Shown here piece by piece: positions 53,601-63,711 of a DNA stretch of 64,000 bases. The first letter of the stretch is position 1; each line of letters begins with the position of its first letter. Source of the stretch: Opisthocomus hoazin (Eukaryota > Chordata > Aves > Opisthocomiformes > Opisthocomidae). Where the stretch lies: positions 5,927,379 through 5,991,378 of the forward strand of contig NC_134439.1 in the NCBI RefSeq assembly GCF_030867145.1, read 5' to 3'. Both the position numbers and the translations under genes were made by a program. A model generated the notes under the pieces. That model did not search any database and was not told the DNA's origin. It saw only the letters and a list, made by a program, of their open reading frames with translations.

Positions 53601-56600
53601 TCTGTGTTTCCGACGCGGCGCCAGCCTCTCCCACCCCTTCTGGATTGCGTCGGTGGTTCCCTCTAGGAGCTGGTCCCGCCAATCAGGAGGCAAAGAGATG
53701 CTCTTCTGATTGCCCATAAATAAATGAATGAATGAAGAGCTTGGGTGCTGCACAGTGGCACAGAGAGGCCAGGAAACAGGTACAGCCCCTCGGGGGACAG
53801 CGAGCGTCGGGGGGAGGAGGTGCGTGCATGCCTGCGATGGGGTGCCCGCGCGACTTCGTCTCACTGCTCCCGGGTTGAGGCAGGACTTTCCCCGTCACTC
53901 AGCTCCAGCTGGGGCAGCAGGGTTATTCTGCTGACGTTTTTCACTCGGCTGCTTTAAATAGACCTTCAAAATGTAGCTGCTGCCTCATTTTGAAAGAGAG
54001 CTCTCAATTCCTCAGTGCTTCCCTTTTTCTTTTCCCTCTGCAGCATGCCCTCCCCCCACACCTGTTTGCAGCACACGACACGGTGGTGTTTCTGCACGCA
54101 CGCACACGGATTTCCATGCTGGAGAAAAGCCGATGATCCGGAGATTGAGACCTCCGTTTATGCACAAGGCGAGCAGCAGGCATGCAGGTTTCTCCAGTCC
54201 GGCTCCCTCTAGGCAGCAGCCCTGAGCTGGAGAATCTCCTGCGTTAGGGAGGCGAAGGGACTGCAGCCCTCGTTACTGTTATTAATATTGGCATTATGGT
54301 AGCAGACCCCTCCCCTTCAGATCAAGGCCGTGTTGTGCTTGGCAGTCCACGTGTGTCTCCTGGAAGGCTCCGCTGCCACACAGAGCTTGCAGGCTCCACG
54401 CAGCAAAGTGGGAAAGAAATAGAGGTACAGAGAGGGGAAGTGATTTCGTGTGGTTTCAGTTTCCCTCCCTTTGCTCCTCAGCTGCAGTGCTTGGGCCCTT
54501 GCCCCAAACTCAGGCTCTCTGGAACGGCTGCTAGAGAAGGGCCCTTTGTGGTCAGAAGGGCTTGTGGTAGCACCGTACAGATCTGTCTGCCGTGACCTGT
54601 TTGGCAAACAATATCTAGGATAGCATTTGGCAGGAGGTGGGAAAATCCTGCCGTGAAATCTCTGGGAGTCTCTCAGGGAGGTCTGCGAGGTCAGATCAGC
54701 CCTGCAGGTGAGTGTCTGTCCATCCACCGCCGCCAGCTGAGCCAGCTGCGCCTCTCTTCCCCTCCTCCCCCCCTGCTTTAATTTTGCAGTGAAGATTTAT
54801 TTCCCAGCTCAGCTTTCCCCCTTCCACCCTGCACTAATTCATTACTTGCCCCGCACTCCCTTCCTGACGCTCTGGATTTAGAACATGTCTTCTCATGTGG
54901 TTTCCCCCTGCTCTTCTGTGGCCTCATGCACCTTGTGCGGAGCTCCAAAGAGGTGAATTTATGGGGGGAAAATTTGGGGCTTTGCATTTCTGCTGAGACA
55001 CGAGCCATCTTGTTCCTGCGACTTCGTGAGCAGTCTCAGGACTTCCCATAGCCCCCAGACACCGCTCTCCTTTCCCTCCTCAGGCAGATGTGGAAAGTCG
55101 GAAAGATTTTCATGCTCCCTCTGAGCTCGTAAATCACGAAGGCTTAATCTCCTACATCCAGGAGTCTGTGATGAGAAAATACAGATTCCCCCTCCTCTCC
55201 CCCCTAATTTCCACCACTCCCTTCCTCCTGTCTTTCATATTCCCGGCACATCTGGTGTGTGTTAGGCTGCCAGCTGTTGCATTGTGCGGAGTGATTAAAC
55301 CATGTGGGAGGAACGAGGAAAGATTTTTATCTGGGCATTCATGAGTCTGCATTACAGCCCTTTTTTCTTTAGCTCTCCCCAAGAAGAGGTCATCTGGAGT
55401 CAGGGATAGTGGAATGTGAGAAAGGTATTGTGCTTCTCTGTGTCTTCCTCGTATCTGCTTAGTAAGAAATAAAAGGTGTTTGCACTAATGTACAGGTGTT
55501 ATATTTTGGGCTGTAGCCCAAAACTGGAGCTACATCTATACTATTGATTGGTTGCAGTGATGTCTTGCAAGAAGTGGCCTTTGAACACTGCTAGTTTGGC
55601 TTTGAAGTGACTTGAGGGTGAAGGCTTCATATCCTAGCGTGGGTGCCCCGGGGGATCCGGTTTTCGGTTCATTCCGCTCTTCCCCTGCTAAACTCCCACA
55701 CTTCTCTCTCTCATCCCAGGCTCCTGGATTTCCTAGCATCTGGCCAGCCTCTTCATCCCCCTTGCTTCCCTGTCTCCTGCAGGCTTATATGGGGTTTGGA
55801 TAGCATCTGTTGCTGCGTGGTTAGATGCAGTTCTAACGATGTTGCTGTGAGATACTTACCGCAGTGGGTTTGGAAAGCCCTGGGCTGGCAGTGGATGCTC
55901 TGGGGAACCCAGGGAGACTCCCGTCACAGGACAAGGATGGGCAGGTTCCCCCAGCTGGAATGACCTTGCTGAGAACAGCACACCTGAGAGATGCAGCTGA
56001 AATATGTGTTTGAATCCCAGTCAAATTCGGGTTTTGTTGAGTCTCAATAACCTTCTGATGCAGGGAATCTCTGATGGCTGTGCCCTGATTGTCAGTGCCC
56101 TCTTTAATTTCCTGCGGTTAGATGGGATGAGCGTAATCCCTAGGAATATAAAGCCTGGTGCCACCAAGCAGCAGGAGAGGGAAATGTTGGTTTTCTCTCC
56201 TGAGTAACATGACCTGACCATCACTTTGTGGGCAGGGGGGGCAGTTACTTCTCTTAAGGGGAAATTGGTGAAAAGAGCCCCTGCTGTGGCCACATCTGGC
56301 CCGAGGGAGTGACCTCTGTGTTTGCTGCTGCCAGGGCTCCACCAGCCACCATGAGGGGAGCAAAGAGAGCTCAGAGGTCGTCCGGTCGGATGTGAAAGGC
56401 AAGAAGTCCTCCAGCCATGGCAGCAGCCACAAGGGGAAAAAGACAGGAAGCGGGAAAAGCTCGGTCGGCTTCAGCTCAGCTTCGTCCAGCGCGACCTTCC
56501 AGCCTGCAGGTACGGGGTGAAGGAGAAGCACAAGAGGAGGGGATAATGGGGGTGATGTTTTGCTTTGCTGCCCTTTGACGTCTCTGGATCTGTAAAGATA

Positions 56601-59600
56601 CCCATTCACCGGCTGATGCTCTGAAACTTTGCTGATTGCTATTTCTTTAACCCTTTGAAGAGGAAGAAGTCTTATTGCTATGGGAAAAGTCTTATTGCTA
56701 CGAATTCCGTGCACGGAGGGAAGAACTGAGTCAGATGAGTGTTACAGCTCCCTTCCCGTGCAGGCCTGCTGCACTGCAAGGCAAAACAGATCCAGATGTC
56801 TGAGCGGAGGGAGGAGGGAAGGGATACTGTGTGCAGGCAATATGGGCAGCACCTGCCCTCTCCTCCGTAGGTGGCACTGTCTGCAGCAGTGTTTTAAGGA
56901 GTACTAGTGGAGAGACCTGAGCCAAAACCTGGTATCCGGGCTCCCCTGAGCTTTGAGTCAAAGCCTTGCAGGGCTCCCATCTGCTCTGACCTTGCTTTTT
57001 GAGCTGTTGTCGTAACAGCGAGCGTGTTTCAGCTCCATCAGGGCTGGAGGGACCGTGGTGATGCAGGGCCTGGAGGAGCAGGCGCGTGCCCGTTTGGGTG
57101 GGGTGAAGCTGCTGGTGTGCACCTCTTGTGCTTGCTAGGGAGCATCAAAGCAACAAGAGGGGCAGCAGGGCTGGAGGGCAACAGAGATGTCCTTCAGCTC
57201 AGTAACGAGCCTGTCCCAGAGGACCTGCATGGTGACCATGCTTCTGTTGCCTTGTGGGCTGAGTTCCTGCCACCGCGAGCCTTCCTATATCTGCTTCCTC
57301 TCTGCTTCCCCCCAGGTACCTCCTGCAGCAACCTGCAGTGCTCCCAGGACTTTGTGACGTTCCCCAAGCTTGAGCAGGACGACGAGAAGTACCGGAAGCC
57401 TGTCTCTTCCTCATCTTCTTCCCACTGCTCCCCTCTGTATGAAGGCCAGAAGGGGGACATCTTTGAACAGAAGGTGATCTTCTCAGGCTTTGGGTCCATC
57501 ATGCGCTTCTCCACCTCCACAGTGAGCCAGCAGAGAGGCCGTGATGCTTCTCCCGTGGACTATAAGGCCTCGAACCCTGTCAGCGGCCCTTCAGTGGGGA
57601 GCAGCGGGACCAGTGGCAGCAGCAGCAGCAGTCACAAGCGCATGCCGTCCCTCAGCATGGAGGAGGGAGAGGTGCTGAAAGAAAAGAAGCACAAGGGTAG
57701 CAAGAAGAACAAGCACGGGCCTGGCAGGCCAAAAGGGGGCAAAAGCAAAGAGATTTTGGGTGCCCAGCTGGCTGGGTCCACGTCCACTTCCTCGTCACCC
57801 TTCTCCGGGGGCTCTCTTGTTAGCTCCGGCATCGGCAGCTCTTCACGGTCCTTCAGCCACCCGGGGAATCTGCCCAGCCTCAGCATGGAGTCCCCGCTGC
57901 TGGGTTCAGGTATGTTCTGCCTTAGGGCTCCAGGTGCGCACGGTTCTCCCCAGCTCTGCTGTCTTTTTCATCACATTTGGCTGGTGTCTGGACCTGTCTG
58001 CACAGAGTCCAGTCCCTTTCATTCAGTCCCAGGAGCTATAAAAATCCACATCTAGGTCTCCCCTTTCCATCTTGGCCTTCATCCTAGAATCTCCTCCGGG
58101 TCAGCTTCTTTATCGTTGGAGGTGGGCTGTAGGTATGAGCTTGGGGGCATTTCAAACCCTTTATGCTCAAGTGCTGGAAAACCTGAGCTAGCCAGAGCTT
58201 AATTTCCAGAGCAACAGAGAGGGAGATTCCCAGAGCAAACCAGAACAGCCACAGTCTGACCCCAAATGAGGGGTTCTCGCAAGTGGTTCAAGTTTAACCC
58301 CTCTTTTAAAAGCAAAACCTCTCATCCTGGTCTTACTGCGTCCACGTAGGGTTGGGAGACTGGCACACTGTTAGCTCTGCTGAGAGGCTTGCAGCCTTGC
58401 CCAGCCTGCGTCCCCTGCCCTGGCCTGGCAGGGATAAGGGCAGCCAGGACGAGTGGCAGGAAGGGGTTAAGGCAGCAGGCAGAGGAGGGGCCTGCTGCTC
58501 GGGGCTGAGGTTTGACACTGTTCTGGCAGCAGAACTTGTCGTCGGGTCTATTGTGGGTTGTTTGCAGATGCTTCAATTTAGGTCAGATTGCAAGAAGGGG
58601 GTATAATTTTGTTGTGTGCGCCTGGGAGCCCTGGCCCATTTGTCTGCACTGCCTGAGAGAGTAGAGGAGCTGCAAGAATTGATGCAACTTCCATAATCAC
58701 AACCTTAGGCCAATTTTTTTTCGCCTTCCCCCTGGAACAACAAAGGGATGTTTCAAAGAGGGAGGAGGCTGCCTGTTCTTCTTCCATTCTTCTCTTTCGG
58801 AGAGATGTTGGCAGGGCTCGGAGGCTTTGGGCACTGCCTCTGCCACACGCCTGAGCCAAGGGGAAGTCCCACAGGTCCACTCCCTCCGCAGCAGCTCTCT
58901 CCTCTCCTCACCCTTTCTTCCTCATTTATCTGTCCATGCCGCAACGTGGTCCCTGGGCATCGTGGAAGGGGACAGGTTAGCTCAGCAAGAGTGTGGTCTC
59001 TTGAATGCCACGGGCAGCAGAGAGTGGGACTCTCTGAGCCCACTATGCCCTGCTGCCACTGACTTGTGCCTGCGGTGAGTCACTTCATGCTGTGATTTCT
59101 CTGTCGGATTGTGTCGGAGTGCGGGGAGCAAACGAGAGGGGCAGGGGCAAGGCTGGAAAAGTTTGTGATACCTTTTGGTAGCAGGGTTGTGGGCTGTGAC
59201 CACCCTCGCTGCGTGCCAGGCTACGGGATGCTGCAGTGCATGCTGCCCTTGGTCTTGTGCGTGGGTGTCACCGTCCCTTTCTGAGTTCAAGCCCCGCAGA
59301 AAATCGGCTGCTTCTCTAACACGTCTCCTCCCCTTGCAGGGATCTACACCAGTAACAAGGACCCTATTTCCCACGGGGGCGGAGTGCTCCGAGCTGTGTG
59401 CAGCACACCCCTCTCTTCCAGCCTCCTGGCACACCAGGGCACCTCGTCCCTCCCGCAGCTCAACCGGTCTCCCTTTGCTAGCACCATCCCAGCCTCCTCC
59501 TCCTCGGTCTCCACCACACAGGTAAGAACATCAGGACTGGGAGAGGGACGGTAGTTCAGGAGGGCAGGAGACAGAGCAGGGCCCGTTTGTGGGCACAGCA

Positions 59601-60382
59601 GAGTTGCTTTTTCCACTTGGGAACAGCTCCTCTTCCGTTGGTTTGGAGGGGAGCTGCCAACTGCAGCTTCGCTTGGAGTCGGTAGAAAGATGGAGGCAAT
59701 TTTGCATCGCAGCCCACGCAGCCGGCTTCGGGGTGGGAGGAACTGCAACCTGAAAGGACACGTTGCTTTCCGTGGAGTGGCAGGGGAGCGCAGGCGGCGC
59801 TTAGGTAGCAGAGGCCTGGCTGTCACCGTGCGCTGTGTCCCCCGTACTGCTCGTCCCCGGCTGCTCGGCGGGATCCTGGCACCGGTGCCAGCCCTGCCTT
59901 CACTCTGCGGCACAGATAACGCGGTGGGAGGGCTCGCACGTCCCGGCTGGGTGGGCTGTGCGTGTGCCAGGAGACAGAGCTGCGTCCTTTGTCGGGAGCT
60001 CGATGTGAGAAGTGTTTTACAGGGAAGAGGGAGTCAGTTTAACAGCCTCAGTGTTAACATGGCTCATTCAGACCTCTTGGCTCTGAGATGGGGCTGGGAA
60101 GATTTCAACTGTCTAGCGAGACTTCCAGGGAGATATTTTTAACACTTTCTCTCATGAGCAAGCTGGGTTCAGGAGTCAGGAAGAGATGGAATAATGAAGT
60201 TATTTTCCTCTTGCGTTTTTGAGAAGTCATTTCTCTCTCTCTCCCTCCTTGTTTTGCCATGTAGGTATTCTCACTGGCAGGTTCAACATTCAGCCTCCCT
60301 TCCTCGCATATTTTTGGAAGCCCCCTCACATCTGGGCTATCAATCAACCCACTCTTAAATCAGTCGGAAAGCAGCCGGGCAG
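26517..60382 (+). CDS. MLLT6: MLLT6 (AF17) coding region, exons 1-12, 3' part beyond window
   Basis: Twelve coding exons join in phase: 26517-26625, 30082-30161, 35112-35166, 36705-36814, 37284-37387, 38100-38193, 39436-39543, 48566-48664, 56335-56509, 57316-57909, 59340-59521 and 60265-60382. They give 609 residues plus one base. All introns are GT-AG. Human MLLT6 is about 1,090 residues, so a bit over half is here. Residues 1 to about 184 form a PHD finger, zinc knuckle and extended PHD finger; in paralogue AF10 this module reads unmodified H3K27. A Lys/Arg-rich segment, Ser-rich low-complexity sequence and an AT-hook-like GPGRPKGGK (about 446-454) follow. The octapeptide-leucine zipper that binds DOT1L should lie in later exons. 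ANVLTMEPIVLQYVPHDRF and CEEEVLEVDNVKYC fit MLLT6, not MLLT10. The protein is nuclear and acts with DOT1L on H3K79 methylation; KMT2A-MLLT6 fusions occur in human leukaemia. Confidence 0.96.
26626..30081 (+). other. MLLT6 intron 1
   Basis: The first 550 bp continue the CpG island, with many G runs. The rest is of ordinary composition and holds an old antisense CR1 remnant (28930-29260). 28318-28400 (GGGTCATCTAGTCTCATTCC) may be another CR1 fossil. No further exon was recognised. Confidence 0.7.
28930..29260 (-). mobile_element. Ancient CR1-type LINE fossil, antisense
   Basis: ATGCTTTGTCCAACCTAGTT, then TCAAATGTCTCAGGTGGCTG, preceded by GAGATGGAGAGAACCTACTG. This is the reverse-complement pattern of old CR1 3' regions shared by birds, crocodilians and turtles. 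It is heavily mutated, and its boundaries are approximate. Confidence 0.65.
30082..30161 (+). CDS. MLLT6: MLLT6 coding exon 2: PHD1 end and linker
   Basis: Residues 37-63, from ACYGIVQVPTGPWFCRKCES to RAARV. Acceptor TTCTTCCAG|CT; donor GTG|GTGAGT, phase 0. It completes the first PHD finger with the WFCRKC ligands and carries the linker to the zinc knuckle. The sequence is essentially that of mammalian AF17/AF10, showing strong constraint. Confidence 0.96.
30162..35111 (+). other. MLLT6 intron 2
   Basis: About 5 kb, ordinary composition except for a CpG-rich block at 33880-34690 with an A-rich end (listed separately). No hidden exon was recognised. Confidence 0.7.
33880..34756. other. CpG-rich block with A-rich tail inside MLLT6 intron 2
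   Basis: About 800 bp of abruptly GC-rich, CpG-dense sequence ends in an A/GA-rich run (34706-34756). Frames up to 225 codons on the plus strand have no recognised domain. A GC-rich body with an A-rich end could be a retroposed copy or an unclassified avian repeat; it could also be an internal CpG island. Confidence 0.35.
35112..35166 (+). CDS. MLLT6: MLLT6 coding exon 3: zinc knuckle
   Basis: RCELCPHKDGALKRTDNG (residues 64-81) plus one base. Acceptor TTTCAAG|AG, donor GGAG|GTGAGT. The CxxC is part of the zinc knuckle between the two PHD fingers. Only 55 bp, in phase with both neighbours. Confidence 0.95.
35167..36704 (+). other. MLLT6 intron 3
   Basis: About 1.5 kb with no recognised repeat or gene. 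The acceptor GTCCCCAG precedes exon 4. Confidence 0.75.
36705..36814 (+). CDS. MLLT6: MLLT6 coding exon 4: start of extended PHD
   Basis: Residues 82-118: GWAHVVCALYIPEVQFANVL and on to PHDRFNK. The Leu in ANVLTM, Tyr in LQYVPHD and Phe in DRFNK fit MLLT6 and differ from MLLT10. Donor AAG|GTGAGG, phase 0. Confidence 0.97.
36815..37283 (+). other. MLLT6 intron 4
   Basis: Short intron (469 bp) with a pyrimidine-rich acceptor (TTTTTGCAG). Nothing else seen. Confidence 0.8.
37284..37387 (+). CDS. MLLT6: MLLT6 coding exon 5: extended PHD core
   Basis: Residues 119-152 plus two bases: TCYICEEQGRESKAASGACM and on to CRQAFHVT. It supplies the Cys and His ligands of the second PHD finger. CEEQGRE is the MLLT6 form (MLLT10 has Asp for the first Glu). 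Donor TG|GTGAGT. Confidence 0.97.
37388..38099 (+). other. MLLT6 intron 5
   Basis: 712 bp, no recognised repeat or extra exon. Confidence 0.8.
38100..38193 (+). CDS. MLLT6: MLLT6 coding exon 6: end of PZP module
   Basis: Completes a Cys codon, then AQMAGLLCEEEVLEVDNVKY and CGYCKYHFNKM (to residue 184). This closes the second PHD finger. AQMAG and EVLEVDNVKY are MLLT6-type. HFNKM differs slightly from mammalian HFSKM. Donor ATG|GTGAGT, phase 0. Confidence 0.96.
38194..39435 (+). other. MLLT6 intron 6
   Basis: About 1.2 kb, no recognised element. Pyrimidine-rich sequence (CTCTCTCTTTTTTCTCC) lies before the acceptor. Confidence 0.75.
39436..39543 (+). CDS. MLLT6: MLLT6 coding exon 7: basic Ser/Arg segment
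   Basis: Residues 185-220: KTSRHSGGSSFIAGRRSRST and on to HVSHHERPKK. Family similarity is clear (GRRSRS, HHER). As I recall, mammals have a long Gly run after SRHSS; here only two Gly residues stand at that place. Acceptor CCTCAG|AAG, donor AAG|GTAAGA, phase 0. Confidence 0.93.
44230..44460. promoter_or_regulatory. CpG-dense core inside MLLT6 intron 7
   Basis: By eye, roughly 20 CpGs in about 200 bp, far above the surrounding intron. It could be an internal promoter or enhancer. No initiation motif or conserved exon was identified. Confidence 0.35.
44632..44670. repeat. CCTC/CCT pyrimidine-rich simple repeat
   Basis: Tandem CTCC units followed by TCC units in intron 7. Confidence 0.8.
45620..45735. 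mobile_element. Ancient amniote interspersed repeat remnant
   Basis: TTGCTCAGCACATGTAGTC, CCAGATCTTCAAAAGAGCTC, then AGCATCTAAATGGGAGCTGA resemble an old repeat family common in turtle and archosaur genomes. Decayed; family not assigned. Confidence 0.4.
46441..46490 (+). mobile_element. MIR-like SINE tail remnant, sense
   Basis: GTGCCCTGGTTTCCTCATTT followed by GTAAAATGAGACGTAGATAT matches the typical MIR/CORE-SINE motif of this region. Boundaries uncertain. Confidence 0.55.
48566..48664 (+). CDS. MLLT6: MLLT6 coding exon 8: basic segment, weak donor
   Basis: Residues 221-253: SRKDKERPKQKHKKRPESPT and on to SVPVAAEK. Highly basic, probably part of a nuclear signal. Acceptor TTTTGCAG|AG. The donor AAG|GTACCA fits poorly at +4 and +5, while a much better GTGAGC lies 16 nt downstream (48681). 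Only the weak donor keeps phase 0 for exon 9. Confidence 0.9.
48665..56334 (+). other. MLLT6 intron 8 (about 7.7 kb)
   Basis: Mostly unique-looking sequence. An old repeat remnant lies at 54262-54470. No additional exon is needed to keep frame or family similarity between exons 8 and 9, and none was recognised. Confidence 0.65.
54262..54470. mobile_element. Ancient amniote interspersed repeat remnant
   Basis: TTATTAATATTGGCATTATG, then ATCAAGGCCGTGTTGTGCTT, CACACAGAGCTTGCAG and AGAGAGGGGAAGTGATTTCG. The same order of motifs occurs in an old SINE/LINE tail widespread in turtles and archosaurs. Strongly decayed. Confidence 0.55.
56335..56509 (+). CDS. MLLT6: MLLT6 coding exon 9: Ser/Lys-rich linker
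   Basis: Residues 254-311 plus one base: GSTSHHEGSKESSEV, then VKGKKSSSHGSSHKGKKTGS and on to SSATFQPA. It aligns with the GKKSSSHS-HKGKK and FQPA blocks of mammalian MLLT6. The Ser/Lys-rich composition suggests a disordered region. Acceptor GCTGCCAG|GG, donor GCAG|GTACGG. Confidence 0.93.
56510..57315 (+). other. MLLT6 intron 9
   Basis: 806 bp. An open frame with a Met at 57024 reads through the acceptor into exon 10, but that part is intron. No repeat was recognised. Confidence 0.75.
57316..57909 (+). CDS. MLLT6: MLLT6 coding exon 10: large Ser-rich exon with AT-hook-like motif
   Basis: Residues 312-509. Blocks shared with the family include FPKLEQ, IFEQKVIFSGFGSIMRFST, SHKRMPSLS, the basic KEKKHKGSKKNKHGPGRPKG (AT-hook-like, about 433-452), AQLAGSTSTSSSPFSGGSLV and SLSMESPLLGS. 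It is mostly low-complexity Ser and is probably disordered. Acceptor CCCCCCAG|GT, donor TCAG|GTATGT. I call it as one exon because the frame and similarity are continuous. Confidence 0.94.
57910..59339 (+). other. MLLT6 intron 10
   Basis: About 1.4 kb, no recognised repeat or extra exon. Confidence 0.75.
59340..59521 (+). CDS. MLLT6: MLLT6 coding exon 11
   Basis: Residues 510-570: GIYTSNKDPISHGGGVLRAV, CSTPLSSSLLAHQGTSSLPQ and on to SSSSVSTTQ. Very close to mammalian MLLT6. MLLT10 has the related IYNSNDVAVSFPN, so this is clearly the MLLT6 form. Acceptor CCTTGCAG|GG, donor CAG|GTAAGA, phase 0. Confidence 0.95.
59522..60264 (+). other. MLLT6 intron 11
   Basis: 743 bp, no recognised element. 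The acceptor is TAG (CCATGTAG) after a CT-rich tract. Confidence 0.75.
60265..60382 (+). CDS. MLLT6: MLLT6 coding exon 12 (last exon in window)
   Basis: Residues 571-609 plus one base: VFSLAGSTFSLPSSHIFGSP and on to INPLLNQSESSRA. It matches the VFSLAGSTFSLPSTHIFG block of mammalian MLLT6. Donor GCAG|GTACGT. The next exon, expected to begin near the EPDLED-type sequence, was not found before 64000. Confidence 0.95.
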
Positions 60383-62208
60383 GTACGTGAATCAGAAGGT
60401 ATGTGAGTTTGGACTTCCAAAGGGGTCTCCCTGGAAGAGTCGAAACAACTGCATCCGTAGTTCTCCAGCTGCCCTCCCTGCTTGCCCCCATCCCGTGCGT
60501 GTGAGAGCCAGGGGCTAGGAGAGAGGGACAGTGGCTTTTTCCCCAGGGCAGGGGGTGCTTGTGTTTGCCTTAAGGATGTGCTGGCCTGCAGTCCTGGGAA
60601 AGCGTATCTGCTGGTGTGTCCACTGGATAATGTGTGTCCCTGGACATGTGCTGGAAAAGTGCAAGAATGCAAGTCCTTCCCTACAGAAATTTGTTGTCTT
60701 TATGCACACGAAAGCTGTGCAAACCTAGTGGAAACTGCTGTGAGCTTTTGCTTGCTCAAAAGCAGTTAAAAGTTTTTGTTGTGGTTTTGTTTTCTGACGG
60801 GTTTTTTTGTGTTTTATTTTTAAGTGAGAGCTATCTCACACTCTTTAATTTTTGTCTTCCATTTCTGTTTTGAGTTACTTTCTGCCCTTCCCCTTTGGCT
60901 TTGTCATGAATACAGCAAAATCCACTGTTTTCAACTTCCAAACATGAACGTGCCAACACCGAATTACTCACAACTGCTCATTTTTTCCCACCGAGGCAAA
61001 TTCATTTTTCTTGGAAAATTGCCTGGTTAATAAGCAGGAAACTTGAAGCATCGTAAGATTCCTTTTTTTCCCAAAACAGAGCGGGCCTGGTTTTTTGTTT
61101 GCACTAGCAGTTAAACAAAAGCACCCTCCTGATTTTCAGATGTTGCAGTTAGCGGTGCAACTGTCTCGTGCTCCCCTAGCCCGGAAGGTTGGTGGCTCAG
61201 CATGCTGGATGCTGAACGCCTGGGAGGTAAACCTCTGCCCAGTGTCACCCTGAGTGACAAGGACTTTAAAACACACAGCCCTCATTAGAGGTGGCTCGGA
61301 GTTCTCCGGATAATCTGACACCAGTGTGCCCTTATTTGCCTTAACCAGTGTGCATGCCTGCATGTGAAGCATGAACGAACACGTATGCTTACTGATGACC
61401 TTTGCAAGCCCGTGGAAGGTGCCTGTCTGTCTCTCCGTGTGCCGCTGGCAGCGTTTTGTCTGTGTGTCCCCGTGGCAGCTTGTGTCTGCTTGAGCGCGAC
61501 GGGAAGGTGACTGCGCAGCTGACCCCAGTGGGAGCCAGGGCCATTGCACGGGAGCTGTGAGTCAGGAGCGATTCAGTCACCTGGAATTAAGGAAGGAATG
61601 GAATGATTCAGAGAGTTATTCTTCCCTCACGGCGATCGACAAGCGAGAGATGACCCAGTGCCGCTTCCCCTTTGCTGGTATTTTGGCAAGGTGCTGACAG
61701 GAGAGGGAAGCGAGTCAACTGGCAGGAATAGCCCTGTGGTTCAGGCACAACACGGAGGCTCCGCAGTCGGGGTTCTGTTCCAGCCCTGCGGCTACTAATG
61801 AATGAATCATGTAGGCAAAATGCAGCATACACAGTGCTCAGAAAAGCCTGATCCTTAGTTTCCATTTCCAAGATTGCTCTTTCTGTTTGACTGGGATCTC
61901 AGAAGCTTCAGGACGTGGGTCTTCCAGTTCCAGGCAGCCTTCAGAGCAGCTCCTGGGCTTTGTCACGTTTAGGGTTTGTCCGTCACTATCTCCTCCTGCT
62001 GGAGGTAGTGACCCAGAGGCTGTTCAGCCAAATTCACCTTTTTTCCAAGGGGATTAATTAACATGCATTAAGCCTCCTGTGTGGGCCCATTTTCACTTAA
62101 AAGCGCGGTGACTGCTTTAATCCCAAATCGTTAAAAGTTCTAAGTAATCCTGCCTTGCCTTTAACTCGGATGATCTTCGCTTTGTCTGTGTAGACAGGTC
62201 CCATGGAG

Positions 62209-62340
62209 ATGTAGCTTTCATTGCAGTAATATCTGAGCTCTTCACAATTTTAACGTGATGTGGGGAAATGGTGTTACCCTGTCTTACGGATGGGGGAACT
62301 GAGAATCTGTTATTGCTGATGCAGGTTGATACCAGGGTGC
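62209..62340 (-). mobile_element. Ancient amniote SINE/LINE-tail remnant
   Basis: GCAGTAATATCTGAGCTCTT, then ACAATTTTAACGTGATGTGG and CTTACGGATGGGGGAACTGA. Same decayed family type as at 21255 and 54262, in the orientation that reads ATGGGGAAACTGAG. Confidence 0.55.
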
Positions 62341-63711
62341 CTTTGGCAGTACAGAAAGTCTGATTCTTATCTTCCCACTCCCTTAGCTACTGTCTAGTTC
62401 TTCCTCCCACGGCTTGTCCTGAATCTTGCTTCCTTATGATGACAGGCCAAATGTATTTATCTTCTCTAGTTGTCTTCAGGCCTCTTCTTGATACTTGCTG
62501 CCTTGGGAAGTGCTGTCTCTGTGTGATAACTCAGTCATCTCCTTGTTCTGTAGACAACAGGGTGGTGTTGGCCAGGAGATAATTGAATATGGAGCCTGGT
62601 ACTGTTTCAGAAAACCAGAATCATGCATGTGTGTGTGTGTATATATATGTATGCGAGCAACCTCCCTGGGCTGCAAGCAAACGATGTGACAGTGCAGTCA
62701 GAGTTTAGCTGAATGTATATTTGGTTGCAGATTATAGCTGTTGCTGCAAAGGTAGGCTGTGGATATCTTTCAGAGGGTTGAGGTGGTCCTCGGTTGGAAA
62801 CAACACAGAGAAGCACTGTTGTAGTCTGCCTGTTCCCAGCCTTCTGGTAGCTGATCCTGGGCTGGAGAACTTCGGAAGATTTCATGCCTTACCGCAAGGC
62901 ATCAGGAAATCAGGCAAGGCATCCCCAAAATCAGGAGTTGTCTCCACGTGATGTCTTATACTGGGTGACTGCTGTTGACTCGCAACTGCTGGTCATCTCC
63001 AGAAGGCAGCGGCTTCTCCGCGGAAGGGTGGACCAGTTAGAACTGATGGGCAGGAAGGCATTCCCACGGGGATGAAGGAGCGAGGGTCCAGCTTGTACCT
63101 GTCTGTAAGAGCCGCCGAACAACAGCTGCGTTCGCTCGTTCTCAGCAGCAGAAAGTGCTCTCAGTAAGGAATGCCCTGCTCAGGGCGTTACACTGTAAAT
63201 CACAGTGTTCCCTGCAGGAGACTTCCCGGATTCTTGCACATCAGAAACGTCTCTTCTGGTGTGAAGAAGAGGAGGGGTGAGGCGGCCAGCTGGTGCAGGC
63301 TGGAGTCACAACATCTGACACGTCCCAGAACCAGGGGAGCGTGTGTTGACGGGCTGGCGGGCTCTGGGGATGGAAAGCAAATGGCAGACAGATACACTGT
63401 GCTGCTTGGTGACTCTTTGGATGGGAGATACCCCGCACCCGTGCGCACCCACAGCGGCTCCGTCCCCAGCACCGCGGTGTCCCAGCGCCCTGGGACAGAG
63501 GGAGGGGTATGGGGGGGGCTCCTAGACCCCTGAAGTGCTTATTTAAGCGCTCTCGAGAGGAGCTGAGCATCTGGAAGCTTCGGAGGAGCCCGGCTGGGTT
63601 TTGGGAGCGGGTCCTGGTGGCGCGGGGCTTGCGGGAGCGCTTGGGAGAGCTGAGGGGGCTTGGAGTCATCCCCGCTGGCTCAGCGAAGCAGGCGTCTCAG
63701 GAAGTGTGGCC

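Noticed and set aside
57024-58055. A gene starting at the Met at 57024
   Set aside because: The part before 57316 is intron 9. The similarity begins at the acceptor and ends at the donor at 57909.
26517-60382. Calling the plus-strand gene MLLT10 (AF10)
   Set aside because: Diagnostic residues in exons 4-6 and 11 (ANVLTM, LQYVPHDRF, EEVLEVDNVKY, IYTSNKDPISH) are those of MLLT6.
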